Shown here piece after piece: positions 45,127 to 54,293 of a DNA stretch of 64,000 nt. Source of the stretch: Candidatus Epulonipiscium fishelsonii (lineage in GTDB: Bacteria; Bacillota; Clostridia; Lachnospirales; Cellulosilyticaceae); assembly GCA_001983455.1 (NCBI GenBank), contig LJDB01000043.1, positions 1-64,000 on the forward strand, read 5' to 3'. The position numbers and the translations under genes were made by a program. The first letter of the stretch is position 1. The number at the start of each line of letters is the position of its first letter. The notes below the pieces were generated by a model. It saw only the letters and a list, made by a program, of their open reading frames with translations. It had not been told where the DNA came from and did no database searches.

Positions 45127-45154
45127 AAATAGAGCATTTTTAAATGCTCTATTT
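45127..45154 (+). terminator. Hairpin after motB
   Basis: AAATAGAGCATTT and AAATGCTCTATTT, a perfect 13-bp inverted repeat with only AT-rich tail. Further inverted repeats follow at 45185-45206 (ATATATAGTG/CACTATATAT) and 45222-45244 (AGAACAG/CTGTTCT, then CTTTCT). Together they may mark a partial transcription break before fliL. Confidence 0.5.
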
Positions 45155-45325
45155 AATACTATATGGAATTAAATAAACATAAACATATATAGTGGACACT
45201 ATATATTCAATCATGCTAATAAGAACAGTACTTTTATCTGTTCTCTTTCTAGTGAATAATTTTTTTGCAATAGTATTGTTAAAAGATTACAAACATGAGA
45301 TACTAAAATAAAGGTGGGGAGATCT

Positions 45326-45781
45326 TTGGATAAATTTAAGATTTTTGTAATTGTAGCATTTCTTGTTTTAATATTGGTAATTGCGGGGGGAACTTTCTTT
45401 TTATTTACCATGATTAATTCAGATGCTACAGAAGAACCTGCAGGGCCAGTTATACCTGAAGTTACAGAAATACATGCTTTAGATGCTACAATCATGTCAA
45501 ATATAGCTGACGAAGAGAAAGCTATGGTTAGAGTGTCCGTTTCAATTGAAATTGACGGAGATAGTGAGGAATATGACGACTTTATCGTACAATTTCCTTT
45601 GAAACAACCTGCAATAAAAGATGCTATTATTGGAATACTAAGAACACAAACTAGAGAAATGCTATCAAGACCAGATACTATGGAAAGCTTGAAAGTACTA
45701 ATTAAAGATACCATTCATGGAGTTTTAGGAATGGAAACTATTATATATAAAGTTTATTTATCTGATTTTTTGGTACAATAA
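45326..45781 (+). CDS. fliL: Flagellar basal-body protein FliL
   Basis: 151 residues from TTG 45326; the GTG at 45314 overlaps the GGTGGGGAG ribosome site and is unlikely. One N-terminal membrane helix (FVIVAFLVLILVIAGGTFFL), then the FliL/stomatin-like periplasmic domain (VRVSVSIEIDGDSEEYDDF) and C-terminal helix (LKVLIKDTIHGVLGMETI). FliL surrounds and supports the stators. Its last 30 codons were duplicated downstream. Confidence 0.92.
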   Translation: MDKFKIFVIVAFLVLILVIAGGTFFLFTMINSDATEEPAGPVIPEVTEIHALDATIMSNIADEEKAMVRVSVSIEIDGDSEEYDDFIVQFPLKQPAIKDAIIGILRTQTREMLSRPDTMESLKVLIKDTIHGVLGMETIIYKVYLSDFLVQ

Positions 45782-45899
45782 TAATAACGGGAGTATTTTA
45801 TACTCCCGTACTTCTGTTAAAAATATAAAATGCATTAAAAATATAAAATGACTCCATATTTACGTATAAGTCTACGTATAAGTATAAATAATATCTAGA

Positions 45900-45991
45900 G
45901 AAAGTATTAATTAAAAATATTATTTATTGAGTTTTAGGAATGGAGTGAAAACTATTATATATAAAGTTTATTTATCCGATTTTTTGGTACA
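45900..45991 (+). pseudogene. fliL C-terminal fragment (second copy)
   Basis: Repeats the fliL end from the codons of LKVLIK to the stop, with several substitutions and a GTG insertion that breaks the frame. No start or ribosome site. Remnant of the tandem duplication. Confidence 0.75.
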
Positions 45992-45993
45992 AT

Positions 45994-46037
45994 AATAACA
46001 GATTTATTCATGTTGTTCCTAAATCCGTTATCACGAA
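45994..46037 (+). repeat. 39-bp palindromic element, copy 3 (filled site)
   Basis: AACAGATTTA, loop TTCATGTTGTTCC, right arm TAAATCCGTT, ATCACG. Compared with unit 1 of the fliL duplication (GGTACAATAAT followed directly by AATAACG at 45774-45789), the extra bases are exactly this element, flanked by AAT on each side. Confidence 0.85.
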
Positions 46038-46202
46038 TAACGACGAAAGTATTTTGTAATTCCATTAAAAATATAAAATGATTACGTATTTACGCATAAA
46101 TCTACGTATAAGTATAAATAATATCTAAAGAAATAACATAATAGATTATTATATCAAGTTTATTTATTTGATTTTGTGGTACAATAAGTATATAAGAAAA
46201 CT

Positions 46203-46271
46203 GCTTATAATTTTAAAATTATAAATTATAAGCAACGAACCGCTTGTATTATTTAGCTATATTAATATTAT
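46203..46271 (+). promoter_or_regulatory. Inverted repeat and weak promoter-like boxes before fliM
   Basis: GCTTATAATTT (46203-46213) and AAATTATAAGC (46223-46233) form a perfect 11-bp repeat. TTGTAT at 46244-46249 is 16 bp from TATTAT at 46266-46271, a possible internal promoter for fliM onward. The 46272-46391 leader shows nothing else. Confidence 0.35.
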
Positions 46272-46391
46272 TTAACTTTTATTACTTAAGATTCTAAATC
46301 TTAAATGTTATTTTTGTGTATTGGGTTAAAAATATTTAAATACTACAAATGGTTCAACTTATAAAATTTATAACAGAAGGAGAGTGAGTAG

Positions 46392-47393
46392 ATGGCAGAT
46401 GGTGTGTTAACGCAATATGAAATTGATGCTATTATTAACGCTGGGGTATCGACAGATGGAAAAATTGATTTACCTGAAGAAAGCGAAAAAGAGCTATACG
46501 ACACAATATATAAAAAGTATGATTTTAAACGTCCTTCTAAATTTTCTAAAGAACAATTGAGAACTCTTGAAATTATCTGTGAAAATTATGCAAGGCTAGT
46601 TTCAAACTATTTATCCGGATATCTACGTACTTTAATTCCAGTAGAAGTAATGAGTTCAGAAGCTATAACATACTCTGAGTTTACAATCTCTTTTAGTAAT
46701 CCTGTTGTATTAGGCTTTATTGATTTTCTTCCATTGGAAGGTTCGATTTTATTGGAAATTTCTCCAAGTATGAGTTATGCTTTTATTGAAAGAATATTAG
46801 GAGGTGCAGGAAAATCTGTTGATAAACTAAGAGAGTTTACAAATATTGAGCAAATTATCATCCAAAAAATATTAGACAAATTCACTCAATTATTGATTGA
46901 GCCTTGGGAAAGTGTTATGGAAATTCGGCCTATTTTAAGTAAAATAGAAACCAATTCTCAAGTAGTACAACTGATTGCTCCTAACGAAATGGTTGCCTTA
47001 ATAACTTTTAGAATTCAATTTGGGGAATTAGAAGGACTTATGAATTTATGCCTTCCTCATATTGTGTTAGAACCAGTAATGGATAGAATTAATACTAAGA
47101 ACTGGTTTAAAAGTACACAAAGTTCTAGAGAGAAAGCAAATTCAGCTATGGAAGTCGAAGGATTGCTAAAAAAAACAGATGTAATTTTAAAAGCAGTTTT
47201 AGGGCAAACTAACATAACTGTAAAAGAGTTTTTAGAACTACAAGTAAATGATATTATTAAATTAAATAGAGATATTGAAAGTGATATTGACATTTATGTA
47301 GATAAGAAGTTAAAATTTAAGGGGAGCCCAGGATCATATAAGAGCAGATCAGCGATAAAAATAAATCAAGTATTACAAGAGGAGGATGAATAA
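46392..47393 (+). CDS. fliM: Flagellar motor switch protein FliM
   Basis: 333 residues. The N-terminal CheY-P-binding stretch reads VLTQYEIDAIINAG; the middle CheC-like domain has EAITYSEFTISFSNP, and the C-terminal SpoA domain (TVKEFLELQVNDIIKLNRDI) packs with FliY/FliN. GGAGAGTG precedes the ATG. Its stop overlaps the fliY start. Confidence 0.95.
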   Translation: MADGVLTQYEIDAIINAGVSTDGKIDLPEESEKELYDTIYKKYDFKRPSKFSKEQLRTLEIICENYARLVSNYLSGYLRTLIPVEVMSSEAITYSEFTISFSNPVVLGFIDFLPLEGSILLEISPSMSYAFIERILGGAGKSVDKLREFTNIEQIIIQKILDKFTQLLIEPWESVMEIRPILSKIETNSQVVQLIAPNEMVALITFRIQFGELEGLMNLCLPHIVLEPVMDRINTKNWFKSTQSSREKANSAMEVEGLLKKTDVILKAVLGQTNITVKEFLELQVNDIIKLNRDIESDIDIYVDKKLKFKGSPGSYKSRSAIKINQVLQEEDE

Positions 47394-48607
47394 TGAGTGA
47401 TGGAATGCTTTCCCAGGAAGAAATTAATGCACTTCTTGGTGGAATCGATTTACAAGAGGATACTTCAGCCAATGGGGGTTCAACTGGCGGGTTGACAGGA
47501 GAAGAAGTTGATGTACTTGGTGAAATTGGTAATATAAATATGGGAACAGCTGCAACAACTTTATTTATGTTATTAAACCATAAAGTTGAAATTACTGCTC
47601 CACAAGTAAGTTTTTTGACAACAGCAGAATTTAAGGAGACTATAACTCCAGATCTAATTGCGGTATCGATTGATTATGTTAAAGGACTATTGGGTACCAA
47701 TTTAATGATTTTAAAAGCGGATGATGTTAAAGCCATTGCCGATTTGATGATGGGAGGCACTGGAGCAATAAGTAATGATGCCATTAATGAATTTCACTTA
47801 AGTGCAATTTCAGAGGCAATGAACCAAATGATGGGTTCATCATCCACTTCTATGTCACAAATGTTTGATAAGATCATTGATATTTCACCACCCAATGCCG
47901 TAGAATTAGGAGCAGCAGTAGATAAATTTGATACACTTATAACTCAAGAAGAACCGATTGTAAAAATTTCTTTTAGAATGAGAATATTAGAAGATATAAT
48001 TGATACTGAACTCATGCAAGTTTTTCCGCTTAGTTTTGCGAAAAGCTTAGTAAATAATTTATTGAAAAAGGAGCCTGATGTGATATCTTCAAACACGGAT
48101 TCAATATTATCTGATGCAGAATCGCTTAATAATCCAACGCAAGACCAAAACCACGCAGCACCACCACCAGGATATGGGGCACCACCACCAGGATATGGGG
48201 CACCACCACCAGGATACGGAGCACCACCATACGGGACACCACCAGGATACATACATACACCACAAGATATGTATTCAGGTCCAAGCGTTTTTTCTCCAAA
48301 TGTAGAAGTGAAAGTTCCTAATTTTGGAAGTTTTGATGAACAATTAACACCTATGGGACGAGAAAATATTGATCTTTTAATGGATGTGTCTTTACAAGTA
48401 TCAGTTGAACTAGGGCGTACCAAAAGAAAAATTAGAGATATATTGGAATTTACTCAAGGTAGTGTAGTAGAATTAGATAAACTAGTCGGAGAGCCTATAG
48501 ACTTACTGGTAAATGGTAAGTTTGTTGCTAGTGGAGAAGTTGTCGTTATTGACGAAAACTTTGGAATAAGGATTTTAAGCATTATAAAACCAGAAAACAG
48601 AATTTAA
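47393..48607 (+). CDS. fliY: Flagellar switch protein / CheY-P phosphatase FliY
   Basis: 404 residues. The N-terminal peptide (GMLSQEEINALLGGI) binds CheY-P. The CheC-like phosphatase domain has two active sites (EVDVLGEIGNINMGTAATTL; AISEAMNQMMGSS). A hinge of about 40 residues is built from a tandem PPPGYGA repeat (three perfect 21-bp DNA units at 48160-48225). The C-terminal SpoA/FliN domain (LLMDVSLQVSVELGRTKR) completes the rotor C-ring. Poly-proline hinges of this regularity are uncommon in FliY. Confidence 0.95.
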   Translation: MSDGMLSQEEINALLGGIDLQEDTSANGGSTGGLTGEEVDVLGEIGNINMGTAATTLFMLLNHKVEITAPQVSFLTTAEFKETITPDLIAVSIDYVKGLLGTNLMILKADDVKAIADLMMGGTGAISNDAINEFHLSAISEAMNQMMGSSSTSMSQMFDKIIDISPPNAVELGAAVDKFDTLITQEEPIVKISFRMRILEDIIDTELMQVFPLSFAKSLVNNLLKKEPDVISSNTDSILSDAESLNNPTQDQNHAAPPPGYGAPPPGYGAPPPGYGAPPYGTPPGYIHTPQDMYSGPSVFSPNVEVKVPNFGSFDEQLTPMGRENIDLLMDVSLQVSVELGRTKRKIRDILEFTQGSVVELDKLVGEPIDLLVNGKFVASGEVVVIDENFGIRILSIIKPENRI

Positions 48608-48631
48608 AATTAGAAAGAAGAGGTAAAGTAA

Positions 48632-48991
48632 ATGGCAAATATTTTAGTTGTTGATGATGCAGCATTTATGAGGATGATGATTAAAGACATACTGAGTAAG
48701 AACGGATACACTGTAGTTGGAGAAGGCGAAAATGGAGTAAAAGCAATTGAAAAATACAAAGAGCTAAAACCAGACTTAGTTTTAATGGATATTACAATGC
48801 CTGAAATGGATGGAATCCAAGCCTTAAAAGAAATAAGATCTTTTGATCCCGCAGCTAAAATTGTAATGTGTTCGGCAATGGGTCAACAAGGAATGGTTAT
48901 TGAAGCTATTCAGTCTGGAGCAAGGGATTTTATAGTTAAACCATTTCAAGCCGACCGTATTTTAGAAGCTGTTAAAAAAGTATTGGGATAA
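48632..48991 (+). CDS. cheY: Chemotaxis response regulator CheY
   Basis: 119 residues, a single receiver domain: acidic pair VVDDAAFMRM, phospho-acceptor Asp in LVLMDITMPEMDG, conserved Ser in CSAMGQQ and Lys in IVKPFQ. Phosphorylated by CheA, it binds FliM/FliY to set rotation direction; FliY and CheC remove the phosphate. Sits in the operon between fliY and fliO, as in Bacillus. Confidence 0.96.
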   Translation: MANILVVDDAAFMRMMIKDILSKNGYTVVGEGENGVKAIEKYKELKPDLVLMDITMPEMDGIQALKEIRSFDPAAKIVMCSAMGQQGMVIEAIQSGARDFIVKPFQADRILEAVKKVLG

Positions 48992-48994
48992 ACT

Positions 48995-49312
48995 GTGATT
49001 GAACTTATTATATTATTTTTTATTTTTATAGCAGTTTTGCTTCTGGCTTACTTTAGCACACGAAAAATAGGCCAGATGAAATTTGGAACAAATAGAGGGC
49101 ACAAAAATCTACAAATTGTAGAAGCCCTCCCTATTTCGGTAGGACAATATATTTATATAGTGCGTATTGGGTGTGAATATCATCTTATGACCATGACCAA
49201 AGAACATATAAATTATTGTATAAAACTAGACGAAAGCCAATTGGTTTTAAATGAAATTGAACCACAATTTGATAAGTACCTAAAAAAGTTTATAAAAGAA
49301 AAACAGGAGTAG
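48995..49312 (+). CDS. fliO: Flagellar biosynthesis protein FliO
   Basis: 105 residues from GTG 48995, three bases after cheY; the ribosome site is weak (GGGATA), suggesting coupled translation. One N-terminal membrane helix (LIILFFIFIAVLLLAYF), then a small FliO-type domain (LQIVEALPISVGQYIYIVRI). FliO helps assemble the FliP ring of the export gate. Assignment rests on layout and position before fliP. Confidence 0.82.
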   Translation: MIELIILFFIFIAVLLLAYFSTRKIGQMKFGTNRGHKNLQIVEALPISVGQYIYIVRIGCEYHLMTMTKEHINYCIKLDESQLVLNEIEPQFDKYLKKFIKEKQE

Positions 49313-49317
49313 CCGTT

Positions 49318-50046
49318 ATGAGAAGAAAAGTAAAATTATGGATAGCTGGCTTTTTTGTATTATTTCCCTATAATGTTTGGGCAACAAACTTGCTTAAGCC
49401 TCCAGCCGAATTAACTGTAACTTTACAAATGCTATTTTTTATTACTCTTCTTGCACTAATACCTTCTATTCTTGTAATGATGACTTCATTTACACGTTTT
49501 ATTATTTCTTTGCATTTTTTAAAATCAGCTATGGGAACTCAACAAATGCCTCCAAACCAAATAGTTTTAGGTTTAGCATTGTTTTTAACCTTCTTTGTTA
49601 TGAGTCCAGTATTTTCTCAAATTAACGATGAAGCAATTATACCATATAGAAATAATCAAATAACTCAACAAGAAATGTTAGATAGATCAGTAGAGCCACT
49701 AAAAGAATTTATGATAGCACAAGCTAGAGACGCAGACATAAAGCTTTTTATGGACCTTTCAGGAAGAGGACTTATTGAAGATGAAACAGATATATTATCT
49801 CAAATTCCGTTATATGTATTGGTTCCAGCCTTTATTATTGGCGAATTACGAGCTGGATTTATTATTGGATTTTTGATATACCTACCATTTATTGTAATAG
49901 ATATGGTAATAGCTTCCGCTCTTATGGCTATGGGTATGATGATGTTGCCACCTGCGACTATATCTTTGCCTTTTAAAATTTTATTGTTTATTTTGGCAGA
50001 TGGATGGAATCTACTAATAGGTGAATTAGTATTAACTTTTAATTGA
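49318..50046 (+). CDS. fliP: Flagellar export gate protein FliP
   Basis: 242 residues. A signal-like N-terminus (LWIAGFFVLFPYNVWA) precedes the FliP core: MTSFTRFIISLHFLKSAMGT, QQMPPNQIVLGLALFLTFFV, and the C-terminal signature MGMMMLPPATISLPFKILLF. Five FliP with FliQ and FliR form the export pore. Confidence 0.96.
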   Translation: MRRKVKLWIAGFFVLFPYNVWATNLLKPPAELTVTLQMLFFITLLALIPSILVMMTSFTRFIISLHFLKSAMGTQQMPPNQIVLGLALFLTFFVMSPVFSQINDEAIIPYRNNQITQQEMLDRSVEPLKEFMIAQARDADIKLFMDLSGRGLIEDETDILSQIPLYVLVPAFIIGELRAGFIIGFLIYLPFIVIDMVIASALMAMGMMMLPPATISLPFKILLFILADGWNLLIGELVLTFN

Positions 50047-50096
50047 ACTAGAGAAAAATTTTTGATTTATAAATTCACTTGGGAAGGAAGTGATTT

Positions 50097-50360
50097 ATGC
50101 AACAACTAGTAATAGACATTATGCGTGAATCTATAATGTTATTGATAGAAATAGCGGCACCGTTGTTATTAGTTGCTTTAATTATGGGTTTGATTATAAG
50201 TATATTTCAAACAGCGACTTCAATTCAAGAACAAACACTTTCTTTTGTTCCTAAAGTGTTAGCTTTTTTTATAACTCTTATGCTGTGTGGGTCTTGGATA
50301 ACAACTAAGTTGCTTGATTTTTTTTTAAGAATCATAACTGGATTAAATCAATTTTTGTAG
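50097..50360 (+). CDS. fliQ: Flagellar export gate protein FliQ
   Basis: 87 residues with two membrane helices. The central ISIFQTATSIQEQTLSFVPK is the FliQ signature. Four copies wrap FliP/FliR in the gate. AAGGAAG lies upstream of ATG 50097. Confidence 0.96.
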   Translation: MQQLVIDIMRESIMLLIEIAAPLLLVALIMGLIISIFQTATSIQEQTLSFVPKVLAFFITLMLCGSWITTKLLDFFLRIITGLNQFL

Positions 50361-50369
50361 GTAAAAATT

Positions 50370-51152
50370 ATGGATAATATATTAGAAATTTATCATTATA
50401 CAGATATTTGGTTACTGATATTCTGTCGCATAGTTGCTGCTGTAGTTACGTTACCTGTAGTCATAGAAACTAAATTACCAGCAATTGCACTTGGAGGTTT
50501 AACAGGAGTTTTAACTATGATAGTGTTTTTCACTATACCTTTTGAAGCTACTTATTATGCCGAAAATGTGTTGACATTTGGAGTAATAGTCTTAAAAGAA
50601 GTAGTAGTTGGACTAATTATAGGATTTGCCTTTGGTATTTTTTTTCAAGTATATTACTTCTTTGGGCAATTATTATCCACTCAGGGCGGTCTTGGAATGA
50701 GTACTATTATGGATCCAAACAGCTTTACTCAAGTTCCTATTATTGGGAAATTTTATACTTTAGCTTTTACTGTAGTATTTTTAGCGTCAGGAGGGTACCA
50801 TTGGTTTATTAAATCACTCGTTGAAACATTTTATTATATACCAGTGGGAAAAGCTGTAGTTAATCCTGAAATAATGTATAGCGTATTAGATGCAGTTATC
50901 TTGTTTTTTGAAATGGGTTTTAAGTTAGCTTCACCAGTTGTCGGTGTAATTGTTGTTGTGGACTGTGGACTTGGAATATTAGCTCGTGTTGTTCCTCAGA
51001 TGAATATGTTTGTTGTTGGACTTCCGATAAAACTTATAGTTCTTTGTTTATTAATGATTGCTTTAATGGAAGTTATCGGTTCATATAATGATTTGATTAC
51101 TAAGACAATAGTTAGCGAATTTTTTAACATCATAGAAGGATTGGTTCCATGA
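50370..51152 (+). CDS. fliR: Flagellar export gate protein FliR
   Basis: 260 residues, about six membrane helices. KEVVVGLIIGFAFGIFFQVY and QGGLGMSTIMDPNSFTQVP are FliR motifs. A single FliR subunit closes the FliP/Q assembly. Four-base overlap with flhB. Confidence 0.95.
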   Translation: MDNILEIYHYTDIWLLIFCRIVAAVVTLPVVIETKLPAIALGGLTGVLTMIVFFTIPFEATYYAENVLTFGVIVLKEVVVGLIIGFAFGIFFQVYYFFGQLLSTQGGLGMSTIMDPNSFTQVPIIGKFYTLAFTVVFLASGGYHWFIKSLVETFYYIPVGKAVVNPEIMYSVLDAVILFFEMGFKLASPVVGVIVVVDCGLGILARVVPQMNMFVVGLPIKLIVLCLLMIALMEVIGSYNDLITKTIVSEFFNIIEGLVP

Positions 51153-52258
51153 GATACATTTTAGATTTACAGTTTTTTAGCGCAGAATCTGAAGGAAGAA
51201 CAGAATCCGCAACACCCAAAAAGCGTAAAGAAGCAAGGGACAAAGGACAAGTAGCAAAGAGCCAAGAACTTAATACATCAATTTTAATCATGGCTTTTTT
51301 TGCTATCATGATGGCAATGGGTAATAATTATTTTGAAAGTTGCCTAGCACTTTTCTCTAGTTTGTTTAAGCAAATGTCTATTTTAGTAAAAGAGTTTGAG
51401 GCATTATATTTTTTGCATATTATAAGAGAAGCTATATTAAATGTAATATTGATAAACCTTGTATTATTTATAGGACTTGCTATAACAGCAATTGTTATAT
51501 CATATATGCAAGTTGGATATAAATTTACTTTGGAGCCTATGGCACCTAAATTTAATAAAATGAACCCTTTAACTGGGGTAAAAAAAATCATTTCAAAAGA
51601 AGCGTTGTTTCAACTTGGCCTTAGCATAGGAAAAGTTACTTTTTTAGGGGCAATTTTTTTAAATGTTTTGCTGGGGCAAGTACCTAATTTTATGGGTTTT
51701 TATATTATGAGTATGCAAAATGTAGCAATGTATGTTATAGATGTTATAAGAGACATTGGGTTTTCTATTGGGCTTACTTTTTTAATTTTATCAGCTATTG
51801 ATTACGCATATCAAAAATATAAGTTTGAAGAAAGTTTAAAAATGACAAAACAAGATATAAAAGACGAATATAAACAATCTGAAGGAGATCCACAAATTAA
51901 AGGAAAAATCCGACAAAAAATGCGTGAAATGTCAATGAGAAGAATGATGGAAGCAGTGCCTAACGCCGATGTTATTATAACAAATCCAACACATTTTGCT
52001 GTTGCTGTTTATTATGATAAAGATAATTCAATAGCCCCAGTTGTAGTTGCGAAAGGTATAGACTTTATGGCACAAAAAATAAGAGAAGTAGCCAAAGAGA
52101 AAAATGTCCAAATTGTTGAAAATAAAGCTTTGGCTAGAGCACTATATTATACTGTTGAGGTGGACCATCAGGTTCCACCCGAATTATATAAAGCAGTTGC
52201 AGAAGTGCTTGCTTATGTATATCAATTAGAAGAACAACAAGGTGGAAGGAGGAGATAA
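51149..52258 (+). CDS. flhB: Flagellar export switch protein FlhB
   Basis: 369 residues. The start is LDLQFFSAESEGRTESATPK followed by KRKEARDKGQVAKS; four membrane helices; then the cytoplasmic domain with the autocleavage motif NPTHFAVA. Cleavage after the Asn, together with FliK, switches export from hook to filament substrates. Confidence 0.97.
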   Translation: MRYILDLQFFSAESEGRTESATPKKRKEARDKGQVAKSQELNTSILIMAFFAIMMAMGNNYFESCLALFSSLFKQMSILVKEFEALYFLHIIREAILNVILINLVLFIGLAITAIVISYMQVGYKFTLEPMAPKFNKMNPLTGVKKIISKEALFQLGLSIGKVTFLGAIFLNVLLGQVPNFMGFYIMSMQNVAMYVIDVIRDIGFSIGLTFLILSAIDYAYQKYKFEESLKMTKQDIKDEYKQSEGDPQIKGKIRQKMREMSMRRMMEAVPNADVIITNPTHFAVAVYYDKDNSIAPVVVAKGIDFMAQKIREVAKEKNVQIVENKALARALYYTVEVDHQVPPELYKAVAEVLAYVYQLEEQQGGRRR

Positions 52259-52259
52259 C

Positions 52260-54293
52260 TTGAGATCAGGAGACGCATTTCTTGGTTTGGGTGTCATATT
52301 AATAGTAGCTCTTATTATAGTGCCATTACCACAAGTGCTTTTAAGTATATTTTTATTAGTAAATATTTCTATTGCAATAATGATTTTATTAAGTTCCCTT
52401 TTTTCTCAAGAAGCTTTGGATTTATCATTATTTCCAACAATGCTTTTGATTACTACTATTTTTAGACTAGGACTTAATATTTCCTCAACTAGGTTAATTT
52501 TAACTACGGCAGATGCTGGCGAAGTTATAAGAGCTTTTGGTGAGTTTGTTTCTGGTGGAAATTTAGTTATTGGATTTATTATATTTTTAATTATTACGAT
52601 TGTAAACTTCCAAGTTATCACTAAAGGGTCTGAGCGTGTTGCGGAGGTTTCAGCACGTTTTACGCTGGATGCGATGCCTGGAAAGCAAATGGCTATTGAC
52701 GCAGACTTAAACTCAGGCTTTATTGACGAAACAATGGCTAAAACAAGACGTAAAAAAATTCAAGACGAAGCAAGTTTTTTTGGAGCAATGGATGGAGCTT
52801 CAAAGTTTGTAAAAAATGATGCGGTAGCAGGATTAGCTATTTCATTTATAAATATTGTAGCTGGTATAATTATTGGAGTTGTGACCCTTGATATGGAATT
52901 CACAGAAGCTCTTAGTACATATACCATTATGACAATAGGTGATGGGTTAGTAAGTGCAATACCAGCACTATTGATATCAACTGCTACTGGTATATTAGTA
53001 ACTAAATCTCAAGCTGACAGTGAAATGAGTTCAATAATTTTAAAACAATTTGTGTATTCGCCTATAGTTTTATATTTAGTTGGTGCAACAATTGTTGCTT
53101 TAGGAACTTTCACTCCAATGGGATTAGTCTTAACAGGTCCGATTGCAATAATTTGGTTTATATTAGGTAATAGATTACAAAATGCTAAAAATGTTCAAGA
53201 TGTTAAAGAAGAAATTGCAACAGAAGATGTTCAGGCAGAAGAAATTAGAAAACCTGAAAATGTTATAAACTTATTACAAGTTGACCCCATTGAATTAGAA
53301 TTTGGTTATGGGATTATTCCTTTGGCCGATGTTAATCAAGGAGGAGATTTGCTTGATAGGGTTGTAATGATACGTAGGCAAGTTGCGTTGGAGCTTGGAA
53401 CTATTGTTCCAATTGTAAGACTTAGGGATAATATTCAGTTACCTCCAAACGTATATAGTATTAAAATTAAAGGAGTAGAAGTTGCAAGGGGAGAAATTCT
53501 GTTTGACCATTATATGGCGATGAACCCTGGATATGTTGATGAAGAAGTTGACGGAATTGAAACTGTTGAACCAGCTTTTGGACTTCCAGCCATTTGGATA
53601 ACAGAATCAAAAAGGGAAATAGCGGAAGTTCGAGGATACACCGTTGTTGACTGTCCTTCAATTATAGCAACTCATTTAACAGAAATTATTAAAAGTCATT
53701 TGGCAGAACTTTTAACACGTCAAGATACTCAAACTCTAATAAACAATGTTGCAGAGACGCATGGTGCTTTAATTGGTGAATTAACACCAAAACTTCTTGG
53801 GCTTGGAGAAATTCAAAAAGTTTTGGCCAATTTACTTAGTGAAAATATTTCGATTAGAGACTTGGCGACTATTTGCGAAATATTGGCCGATTATGCTCCA
53901 ACAATAAGGGATACAGACGTTTTAACGGAGTATGTTCGTCAAGGATTAGCTAGAGCAATTTCAAAAAGAGTGTTTATAGGGCCTTCAAATAAAGTTATCA
54001 CACTAGATCCAAATATTGAACAATTAATTATGGGTAGTGTTCAACATACGGAACAAGGATCTTATGTTGCTCTTGACCCACAAGTGTTGCAGAAAATTAT
54101 TAATAAGCTTAAGAAAGAAATCAATAAATTAACTTCAATTGGACTACAACCTATCATTTTAACTTCTCCAATTGTAAGAATTTATTTTAAGCAATTAACT
54201 AAGCAATATATCCCAGATTTAGTTGTTGTCTCTTATAATGAGATAGAACAATCTGTAGAAATTCAATCTGTAGGAATGGTGAGTGTAGGATGA
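52260..54293 (+). CDS. flhA: Flagellar export gate protein FlhA
   Basis: 677 residues from TTG 52260, six bases after AAGGAGG; a GTG at 52242 lies inside flhB before that site. Eight membrane helices in the first 300 residues, with the FHIPEP-type loop signature around FTLDAMPGKQMAIDADL. The cytoplasmic domain (from about 340) receives export chaperones. It overlaps flhF by four bases. Confidence 0.97.
   Translation: MRSGDAFLGLGVILIVALIIVPLPQVLLSIFLLVNISIAIMILLSSLFSQEALDLSLFPTMLLITTIFRLGLNISSTRLILTTADAGEVIRAFGEFVSGGNLVIGFIIFLIITIVNFQVITKGSERVAEVSARFTLDAMPGKQMAIDADLNSGFIDETMAKTRRKKIQDEASFFGAMDGASKFVKNDAVAGLAISFINIVAGIIIGVVTLDMEFTEALSTYTIMTIGDGLVSAIPALLISTATGILVTKSQADSEMSSIILKQFVYSPIVLYLVGATIVALGTFTPMGLVLTGPIAIIWFILGNRLQNAKNVQDVKEEIATEDVQAEEIRKPENVINLLQVDPIELEFGYGIIPLADVNQGGDLLDRVVMIRRQVALELGTIVPIVRLRDNIQLPPNVYSIKIKGVEVARGEILFDHYMAMNPGYVDEEVDGIETVEPAFGLPAIWITESKREIAEVRGYTVVDCPSIIATHLTEIIKSHLAELLTRQDTQTLINNVAETHGALIGELTPKLLGLGEIQKVLANLLSENISIRDLATICEILADYAPTIRDTDVLTEYVRQGLARAISKRVFIGPSNKVITLDPNIEQLIMGSVQHTEQGSYVALDPQVLQKIINKLKKEINKLTSIGLQPIILTSPIVRIYFKQLTKQYIPDLVVVSYNEIEQSVEIQSVGMVSVG

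Larger units (their letters stand above)
45691..46188 (+). repeat. Tandem duplication of the fliL 3' end (2 full units and a fragment)
   Basis: Unit 1 is 45691-45899 and includes the last 30 codons of fliL. Unit 2 is 45900-46129 and repeats GTTTTAGGAATGGA, ATATATAAAGTTTATTTATC, TTTTTTGGTACAATAAT and the downstream TACGTATAAGTATAAATAAT. A third fragment covers 46130-46188 (TTTATTTATTTGATTTTGTG). Unit 1 has a hairpin (ACGGGAGTA/TACTCCCGT, 45787-45809); unit 2 has the 39-bp element at the matching place. Confidence 0.85.

Noticed and set aside
45900-46188. A new small gene after fliL
   Set aside because: The coding-like stretch is a frameshifted duplicate of the fliL end without start or ribosome site.
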